Below, piece by piece: positions 5,177 through 8,639 of a DNA stretch of 8,639 bases; within the stretch, counting starts at the first letter, position 1; each line of letters opens with the position of its first letter. The position numbers and the translations under genes were made by a program. The stretch lies in assembly GCA_948439925.1 (NCBI GenBank), contig CAOJNR010000043.1, positions 1 through 8,639 on the forward strand, written 5' to 3'. The DNA comes from an uncultured Clostridia bacterium (GTDB lineage Bacteria; Bacillota; Clostridia; Christensenellales; UBA1242). The notes under the pieces were generated by a model that searched no databases, was not told the DNA's origin, and was given only the letters and a program-made list of their open reading frames with translations.

Positions 5177-5692
5177 ATGAAAAAATTAACAAGTTTTCTT
5201 GGACATTTAGGAACTCTTATTTTGTCAGTTCTTGGAATCGTGTTCTTAACTCAACCACATTTCACTTCATCATCTTTAAATGGTGCGCTAGTTGAATCAG
5301 TTGGTGCATTTAAACTTAATATGGAAGGTGCGCCTGATGCAATTTTTGCTGGTTATGTTTTCGCAATCATTGCAACGATTGCATTATCATTTCTTATCAT
5401 AATGTCAATTATGAATATCTTAGCTGACTTTAATGTTATTAAAAATAACAAAATTTTAAAAGTATTGACAGCGATTTTTGCTATTTTAACAGTAGTTTTC
5501 CTTGTTGCAATCTTTATATGCATGGCTGTTCAAGTTGTTGATTATAATAATGACGCAATAATCTCTAAATTTACAACATCTTATATTGGTTGGGGATCAA
5601 TCGTTAACTTTGCTCTTTGCTTTGTGATTCCAGTGTTCTGCTTGCTTGGAGGAATGGGCGGAAAAGCAAAAAAATCTTCAAAGAAGAAATAA
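5177..5692 (+). CDS. Uncharacterised four-helix membrane protein
   Basis: A 171-aa protein that I do not recognise as a named family. It shows four hydrophobic segments at about 9-25, 57-83, 94-121 and 136-158, an external loop between helices 1 and 2 of about 30 residues, and a very basic C-terminal tail (KAKKSSKKK) that should lie in the cytoplasm. No catalytic motif is evident. It begins 3 nt after the SPFH stop, with a Shine-Dalgarno (AAGGGAG) inside the end of that gene, so it is translationally tied to the NfeD/SPFH pair and ends at the shared terminator. Position suggests a client or partner of the SPFH assembly; this is inference from context only. Confidence 0.8.
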   Translation: MKKLTSFLGHLGTLILSVLGIVFLTQPHFTSSSLNGALVESVGAFKLNMEGAPDAIFAGYVFAIIATIALSFLIIMSIMNILADFNVIKNNKILKVLTAIFAILTVVFLVAIFICMAVQVVDYNNDAIISKFTTSYIGWGSIVNFALCFVIPVFCLLGGMGGKAKKSSKKK

Positions 5693-5737
5693 ATGATTAT
5701 TAAATAAAGATTTTAATAAAAGTTGACAATGCCGTAT

Positions 5738-5772
5738 AAAAAAACACTTAGAATTTCTAAGTGCTTTTTTTT
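5738..5772. terminator. Bidirectional terminator between the operon and degV
   Basis: CACTTAGA (5745-5752) pairs with TCTAAGTG (5756-5763) around a 3-nt loop. Eight T's follow on the plus strand (5765-5772) and an A-run (5738-5744) gives seven U's on the minus strand. It suits the convergent operon and DegV gene. Confidence 0.85.
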
Positions 5773-5808
5773 GATTTGAGATATATTTTAGTAAACAATG
5801 ATAAGGCT

Positions 5809-5939
5809 CTATCAGCTCATCCCAAACAAATAAAACTGTTATTTAGAATAAACTCAATAGATAATAAGCGAATAATTCGCCTGACCGAATAAAACTGTTA
5901 TTTAGAATTTAATTTATAGAAAATAAGAACTATCAGCTC
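5809..5939. repeat. Direct repeats behind the DegV gene
   Basis: AATAAAACTGTTATTTAGAA occurs at 5829-5848 and 5888-5907 (59-bp period; the identity runs one base further, and similar A/T-rich sequence follows each). The outer pair CTATCAGCTC occurs at 5809-5818 and again at 5930-5939, where it contains the stop codon of degV. Between the inner repeats lies GCGAAT-a-ATTCGC (5868-5880). Each 21-bp unit can itself form a 5-bp AATAA/TTATT hairpin. The function is unknown; a local tandem duplication is likely. Confidence 0.7.
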
Positions 5940-6766
5940 TCAAAATAGCCGATTGCATAACAGCCATTGCCACAATGTGAGCCAACAACGCATCCAATTT
6001 CTCCAATCACAATCTCTTGTTTTGGGTCAAACTTATCTTTGTATTTCCCAATTATACGATTGACAGCGGGCAGATTGTCACTATGCGCAAAATATAGCGC
6101 GTGTGATGTGTCCATGTTCTTTATAGAATTAAATAAAAATGCGTCCGCTTTTGGTGTTCCCATACACTTTGCAATGTTGACAACCTTTCCGTCCACGATT
6201 GACACGATAGGCTTAACATTGAGCATTGAACCAATCACAGCGCCAGCAGAGGAGAGGCGTCCGCTTGCTTTGAGATATTTAAGGTCGTTGATGACAGCGC
6301 ATAACTTAATTTTACTGCGCAAACGATAAAATTCTTCCTTGATCTTTTCAATATCTTGGCATTTTTCAATAAACTTGCAAAGCTCAATTATGATCGCGCC
6401 TTGCGCAACAGTTGTGCAAGCGCTCTCTTCAATGAAAACGTTTTTCATTCCAAGCGCATCGGCTGCCATTTGTGCTTGAACTTTGGTTGTGGACATCTCC
6501 ATCGAAATGACGATTGTGATAACAAAGACATCTTCTTTGTTTGCATAATCCTTATAGAAATTTTCAAACTTGTAAGCGTTTGGCATAGCAGTTTTAGGAA
6601 TAATTCCAGTGCTTTTCATCTTCTCATAAAAAGTGCGGTTGTCAAGTCCTTCTGGATAACTTTCTTCCCCAAAATTGACCTCGATTGGAATAATTGTGAT
6701 ATCGAATTTATCCTTATATACCTCAGGTATGTCGCATGAAGCGTCAGCCACAATTTTGAATTTCAT
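5933..6766 (-). CDS. DegV family fatty-acid-binding protein (FakB-like)
   Basis: A 277-aa DegV-fold protein. Family members bind a fatty acid and, as FakB, present it to the kinase FakA for phosphorylation, feeding exogenous fatty acids into phospholipid synthesis. Seen here: the N-terminal KIVADASCDIP block (4-14), PKTAMPN (57-63) equivalent to the family TSQPS/TAMPS lid motif, VISMEMSTT (86-94), LKYLKASGRLSS (162-173), LNVKPIVSIVDGKV (182-195) and the C-terminal G-x-VVGSHCGNGC-x-AIGYF (258-275) resembling the family HTGPG block. The serine and threonine contacts for the carboxylate are plausibly present. The ATG at 6766 is preferred over an upstream in-frame TTG because GGAGG stands 6 nt before the ATG and touches the TTG. 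It is monocistronic, with an extended -10 promoter; fakA is not in the window. Confidence 0.9.
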   Translation of the reverse strand: MKFKIVADASCDIPEVYKDKFDITIIPIEVNFGEESYPEGLDNRTFYEKMKSTGIIPKTAMPNAYKFENFYKDYANKEDVFVITIVISMEMSTTKVQAQMAADALGMKNVFIEESACTTVAQGAIIIELCKFIEKCQDIEKIKEEFYRLRSKIKLCAVINDLKYLKASGRLSSAGAVIGSMLNVKPIVSIVDGKVVNIAKCMGTPKADAFLFNSIKNMDTSHALYFAHSDNLPAVNRIIGKYKDKFDPKQEIVIGEIGCVVGSHCGNGCYAIGYFES

Positions 6767-6793
6767 AATCAACCTCCAAATTTTATCAATTTC

Positions 6794-6821
6794 ATTTTAA
6801 CATATATAAATATGATTTCAA
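6794..6821 (-). promoter_or_regulatory. Promoter of degV
   Basis: On the minus strand, TTGAAA (6816-6821) is 16 bp from TAAAAT (6794-6799), which is preceded by the extended -10 dinucleotide TG (TGT-TAAAAT). The expected leader is about 20 nt, ending in the GGAGG site. Confidence 0.7.
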
Positions 6822-6942
6822 AATGAAATACAATTAAGTTTGAAAAGTTTTCACTTTTTCGACACTTTGCTTGATTGTAATAAAAATGTTTTTTTTGAAT
6901 TAAATCAAATTTTTAATAGAATAAAACAACATAAATTCAAGA

Positions 6943-6980
6943 AAAATAAAATCAGTTCGATTTGAACTGAATTTTATTTT
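6943..6980 (-). terminator. Terminator of the small minus-strand gene
   Basis: CAGTTC (6953-6958) pairs with GAACTG (6964-6969) around a 5-nt loop, continued by AAAATAAAAT and ATTTTATTTT arms with one bulge. The minus-strand side ends in a T-rich tract. It follows the small ORF ending at 6984/6989. Confidence 0.6.
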
Positions 6981-6988
6981 TTATTAAA

Positions 6989-7105
6989 CTAAATCCTCAC
7001 AGTTTTCTTGTTCTCTCTGATATGGGATGTCGCGCACTTCGTCATATTTTTGTCCTTATCTTTCAAAAGTTTATAAACTTCTTCAAAGGTCATAAATTGG
7101 CTCAT
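6989..7105 (-). CDS. Small ORF, 38 aa, possibly frameshifted from 40 aa
   Basis: The ATG at 7105 follows AGGA (7112-7115) at 6 nt, with a TATACT extended -10 box upstream, and opens 38 codons beginning MSQFMTFEEVYKLLKDKDK. I do not recognise a family. After an A5 run (minus-strand gacAAAAAtatg) the frame continues as a Lys/Arg/Thr-rich end. One additional A would instead join it to YDEVRDIPYQREQENCEDLV, ending at 6984. That alternative tail looks more like a folded, acidic-amphipathic protein end, so a one-base deletion, sequencing slip or programmed frameshift at the A-run is plausible. It has its own promoter and terminator, which supports real expression. Confidence 0.5.
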   Translation of the reverse strand: MSQFMTFEEVYKLLKDKDKNMTKCATSHIRENKKTVRI

Positions 7106-7121
7106 ATTTTTTCCTAAAAAA

Positions 7122-7150
7122 AGTATAGCACACATTTTTTGGCTTTTTAA
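7122..7150 (-). promoter_or_regulatory. Promoter candidate of the small ORF
   Basis: On the minus strand TATACT (7122-7127) has the extended -10 TGC in front. A weak -35 TTAAAA (7145-7150) lies 17 bp upstream. The predicted start falls close to the AGGA site. Confidence 0.45.
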
Positions 7151-7172
7151 GAGGGTGGTTTGTTTTTTATAA

Positions 7173-7208
7173 TAAAAAAGAGAAAAGTTTTAGATTTAAA
7201 CTTCTCTT
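7173..7208 (-). terminator. Terminator of tRNA-Leu(CAA)
   Basis: On the minus strand AAGAGAAGTTT (7208-7198) pairs with the complementary arm at 7178-7190 with a 2-nt bulge and a 7-nt loop. A run of six T's follows (plus-strand A's 7174-7179). It is about 45 nt past the tRNA end. Confidence 0.7.
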
Positions 7209-7234
7209 CATTACTATTTTAATTTTAAATATAT

Positions 7235-7254
7235 CGCCAAGCGTAAGGCTTGTG
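7235..7254. repeat. 20-bp palindromic repeat, copy 2
   Basis: This matches 93-112 except at two positions. Here the small stem is GCC (7236-7238) / GGC (7247-7249) around AAGCGTAA. It forms the immediate 3' trailer of tRNA-Leu(CAA) and overlaps two bases of its CCA end. Confidence 0.5.
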
Positions 7255-7338
7255 GTGCCGAAGGCGGGAGTCGAACCCGCATGAAGTTGCCCTCGGCAGA
7301 TTTTGAGTCTGCTGCGTCTGCCATTCCGCCACTTCGGC
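7253..7338 (-). tRNA. tRNA-Leu (anticodon CAA)
   Basis: An 86-nt class II tRNA with encoded CCA (7253-7255) and discriminator A. The acceptor stem is GCCGAAG (7332-7338) with CTTCGGC (7257-7263). The T-arm is GCGGG-TTCGACT-CCCGC. The anticodon stem GCAGA/TCTGC closes loop CTCAAAA with anticodon CAA at 7303-7305. A long variable arm is present. It shares the D-arm sequence GGCGGAATGGCAGACGC with tRNA-Leu(UAA). The leader contains a broken copy of its own 5' end. Confidence 0.96.
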
Positions 7339-7371
7339 ATGTGTGATTTGTTGATAATATTGTTGTTGCAA
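7337..7371 (-). repeat. tRNA-Leu leader repeat R1, copy 3
   Basis: This matches 1178-1212 at 34 of 35 positions, immediately upstream of the intact tRNA-Leu(CAA). A shorter, diverged copy of the same leader lies next to the stub at 7471-7495 (ATGTGT ... TTGTTGAT ... ATAT), as expected for a duplicated leader-plus-tRNA-5'-end unit. Confidence 0.75.
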
Positions 7372-7385
7372 TGATTACATCTATT

Positions 7386-7454
7386 AATGGCAGACGTTCG
7401 TCTGCACTAGGGAGCCGTTGAAAACGGCGGACGCATCGTAGCGAAAGCGAAGAT
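7386..7454 (-). repeat. 69-bp tRNA-Leu-associated repeat, copy B
   Basis: This equals 1227-1295 except one base at the centre of the GCAGACG/CGTCTGC palindrome (7390-7405). It has the same position and orientation relative to the tRNA stub and to the intact tRNA. CGTCTGCCATT (minus-strand 7396-7386) is complementary to D-loop bases of the tRNA (7315-7325). Confidence 0.85.
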
Positions 7455-7470
7455 ATTCCGCCACTTCGGC
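7455..7470 (-). pseudogene. 5' stub of tRNA-Leu(CAA)
   Basis: GCCGAAGTGGCGGAAT is identical to the first 16 nt of the intact tRNA-Leu(CAA) downstream and differs from the UAA stub in the acceptor strand. It breaks at the same D-loop position as the stub at 1296-1311. Confidence 0.8.
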
Positions 7471-7508
7471 ATGTGTCCATTGTTGATGATATCAAATTCA
7501 ACTATACC

Positions 7509-7537
7509 ATTCTAACACACTTTTAAAAATTTTTCAA
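7509..7537 (-). promoter_or_regulatory. Promoter of the stub-repeat-tRNA-Leu(CAA) unit
   Basis: On the minus strand TTGAAA (7532-7537) is 17 bp from TAGAAT (7509-7514); each hexamer matches consensus 5/6. The expected start is near 7502, about 32 nt before the stub and 164 nt before the mature tRNA. The stub and 69-bp repeat would therefore be transcribed as part of the pre-tRNA leader. Confidence 0.7.
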
Positions 7538-7751
7538 GCAATTTTATAACTTTATAAAATTTTTGTGCGATTTTTGTGAATTAAATATAAAGCATTTTTA
7601 TTTTTCAATTTTATAAAATTAGGGTGTTGGAAAATGTTTTTTTTTGTTCAAAAAGAGAGAAAATTGACTTTATTATGACGGCAAAGTTTAGTCAAAAAGA
7701 AGATATTTGTTAAATTTTTTACAAAAGAATAAAAAATTGTGGCAGTAAACA
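7538..7751. other. AT-rich spacer between divergent units
   Basis: It lies between the tRNA-Leu(CAA) promoter (minus) and the HTH gene promoter (plus). No credible ORF, RNA gene or strong palindrome is visible; only homopolymer-rich A/T tracts that may act as UP-type elements. Confidence 0.6.
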
Positions 7752-7780
7752 TTGACTATAAAAATTATTAAATTTATAAT
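7752..7780 (+). promoter_or_regulatory. Promoter of the HTH gene
   Basis: TTGACT (7752-7757), 17 bp, TATAAT (7775-7780). The -10 is perfect and the -35 is 5/6. Predicted start is near 7787, just before the strong GGAGGAGG ribosome binding site at 7792-7799. Confidence 0.85.
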
Positions 7781-7803
7781 TTTTTGTAAACGGAGGAGGA
7801 AAC

Positions 7804-8307
7804 ATGACAAATTACATTTGGTGTAAAACAATATTATCTGCATATAGCAACTTGGAGAAGATGACGGAGTCCATTGATAAGCTTGTGAATAAGCGTGCAT
7901 TAAACTCAGTTTATATGGGAAGTTCATATTTTTCAATAAACAATGTTTCGTTTGTTGCAGATAAAATTATTGAGCTAAGCGACAGGAAAGTTAGGCTTAT
8001 AAACCTCAAAATTTTAACTGAAACAGCTCTTAAAAATTGCAATCAAAAGCATGCTGAGATTTTGATTGAAAGATATGTTGATGGTGATAAGGCGCAAGAA
8101 ATTGCAGACAGACACAGCCTTTCAATGAGGACATATTTCAGAAGACTTGCAAGTGCTGAAAGTGAGTTTTCAAGCAATCTCAGTATTATGGGCTATGATG
8201 ACAAAAAAATATCTCAGTATCTTTCAACTGAGAAATGGATAAGTCAGATTTATCGAAAGTTTTTAATGCAAGAGCAAGAAGATTTTTGTTGCCAAGAGGT
8301 TTTGTAA
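7804..8307 (+). CDS. Small protein with sigma-region-4-like helix-turn-helix
   Basis: A 167-aa protein with no signal peptide or membrane segment. Residues about 82-118 (HAEILIERYVDGDKAQEIAD ... SMRTYFRRL) have the pattern of a sigma-70 region 4 helix-turn-helix: an initial helix ending in RYVDG, then QEIA, then a recognition helix after LSMRT. The N-terminal 75 residues are helical and polar with the opening YIWCKTILSAY; the C-terminal 45 residues contain KWISQIYRKF and two adjacent cysteines (162-163). Comparable small proteins include ArpU/RinA/DUF1492-type phage regulators, but I cannot assign it to one. It is probably a transcription factor. It has a strong promoter and Shine-Dalgarno and stands alone, facing the minus-strand fragment that ends 4 bp away with no terminator between them. 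Confidence 0.75.
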   Translation: MTNYIWCKTILSAYSNLEKMTESIDKLVNKRALNSVYMGSSYFSINNVSFVADKIIELSDRKVRLINLKILTETALKNCNQKHAEILIERYVDGDKAQEIADRHSLSMRTYFRRLASAESEFSSNLSIMGYDDKKISQYLSTEKWISQIYRKFLMQEQEDFCCQEVL

Positions 8308-8311
8308 GGTT

Positions 8312-8614
8312 TTAGCCAAGGTCACTTTCATCAAATTCAAAATAGTCAGTTTTTCTCTTTCTTTTGAAAGGAGTTTTCTTCTCTTTTGATAATGTTGCAC
8401 GAGATAGTGTTGGGCGAATAAGCAAGTAGAGTATTATTGCGCAAGGCACGCTTACGCCGACCACTATCAAAACTTTTGCCGTGTTTGAAAGTCCTGAAAG
8501 TTCACTTTCAACATCGGTTGGGAAAAGTGGAGTCGTTATAAGAGGAAATTTTTCAGTTTTTTGTGGAAATTTATAATCAATCTTTTGGCAAAAAACGGAA
8601 TATATGTATACTTT
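8312..8614 (-). pseudogene. C-terminal membrane-protein fragment lacking a start codon
   Basis: An open frame of 100 codons ends at TAA (8312-8314) and is closed upstream by a stop at 8615-8617. It has no ATG, and no GTG or TTG before the membrane helix. The sense is protein-like: an outside segment (VESELSGLSNT), a hydrophobic helix KVLIVVGVSVPCAIILYLLI, then a basic, then acidic tail (KRKRKTDYFEFDESDLG), typical of a type I membrane protein end with the tail inside. G/C use is higher in this stretch than in the flanking A/T-rich spacer, which supports former coding. Possibilities are an N-terminally truncated pseudogene, a frameshift near 8560-8610, or an unusual start codon. The family is not recognised. 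Confidence 0.5.
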
Positions 8615-8639
8615 TTAGTTTTTATAGTAAAACAAAAAA

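Noticed and set aside
6767..6772. TTG start two codons upstream for degV
   Set aside because: GGAGG would touch the TTG; the ATG at 6766 has correct spacing and the expected family N-terminus.
7214..7501. 95-codon minus-strand ORF over tRNA-Leu(CAA) and the 69-bp repeat
   Set aside because: It is tRNA and repeat read as protein (GGMADAADSKSAEG is a familiar tRNA artefact).

Overview
The window is AT-rich bacterial DNA with Bacillota (Gram-positive, Clostridia-like) habits: purine-rich GGAGG-type ribosome binding sites, near-consensus sigma-A promoters (for example TTGACA-17 bp-TATAAT at 3641-3669), tRNA genes with encoded CCA ends, and U-tract hairpin terminators. The gene set (class I glutamine-amidotransferase hydrolase, NfeD/SPFH membrane pair, DegV fatty-acid binder, DUF5131 protein, small HTH protein) fits an uncultured Clostridia-type anaerobe. 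The species cannot be named from sequence alone.

Layout. 1-175: two hairpin terminators and a short palindromic repeat. 176-874 (-): gamma-glutamyl-GABA-hydrolase-like enzyme. 1094-1833 (-): tRNA-Leu(UAA) and tRNA-Cys(GCA), separated by about 580 bp packed with nested palindromes and repeats, including a broken 5' copy of the tRNA-Leu. 2249-2323 (+): tRNA-Gly(GCC). 2472-2598 (+): a tiny transcription unit that looks like a gene reduced to its two ends. 2670-2773: a strongly folded element. 2852-3592 (+): DUF5131 (phage Gp37/Gp68-like) protein, probably leaderless. 3698-5692 (+): three-gene membrane operon NfeD / SPFH (stomatin-like) / four-helix membrane protein, from a consensus promoter to a bidirectional terminator. 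5933-6766 (-): DegV. 6984-7105 (-): very small gene, perhaps frameshifted. 7253-7338 (-): tRNA-Leu(CAA), again preceded by a broken 5' tRNA copy. 7804-8307 (+): small protein with a sigma-region-4-like HTH. 8312-8614 (-): C-terminal part of a membrane protein with no start codon.

The most unusual feature is shared by the two tRNA-Leu loci. Each intact gene is preceded, on the same strand, by the first 16 nt of that same tRNA. A 49-bp insert follows, then seven more D-loop bases, then a fold-back copy of the D-loop. The 69-bp core is identical at the two loci except for one base, yet each stub matches its own downstream tRNA. The transcribed leader could either fold on itself or pair over 11 bp with the D-arm of the tRNA it precedes. 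This is either a site-specific mini-element targeting tRNA-Leu or an undescribed tRNA leader device. A diverged relative of the insert, and other closed-stem palindromic elements, lie nearby.
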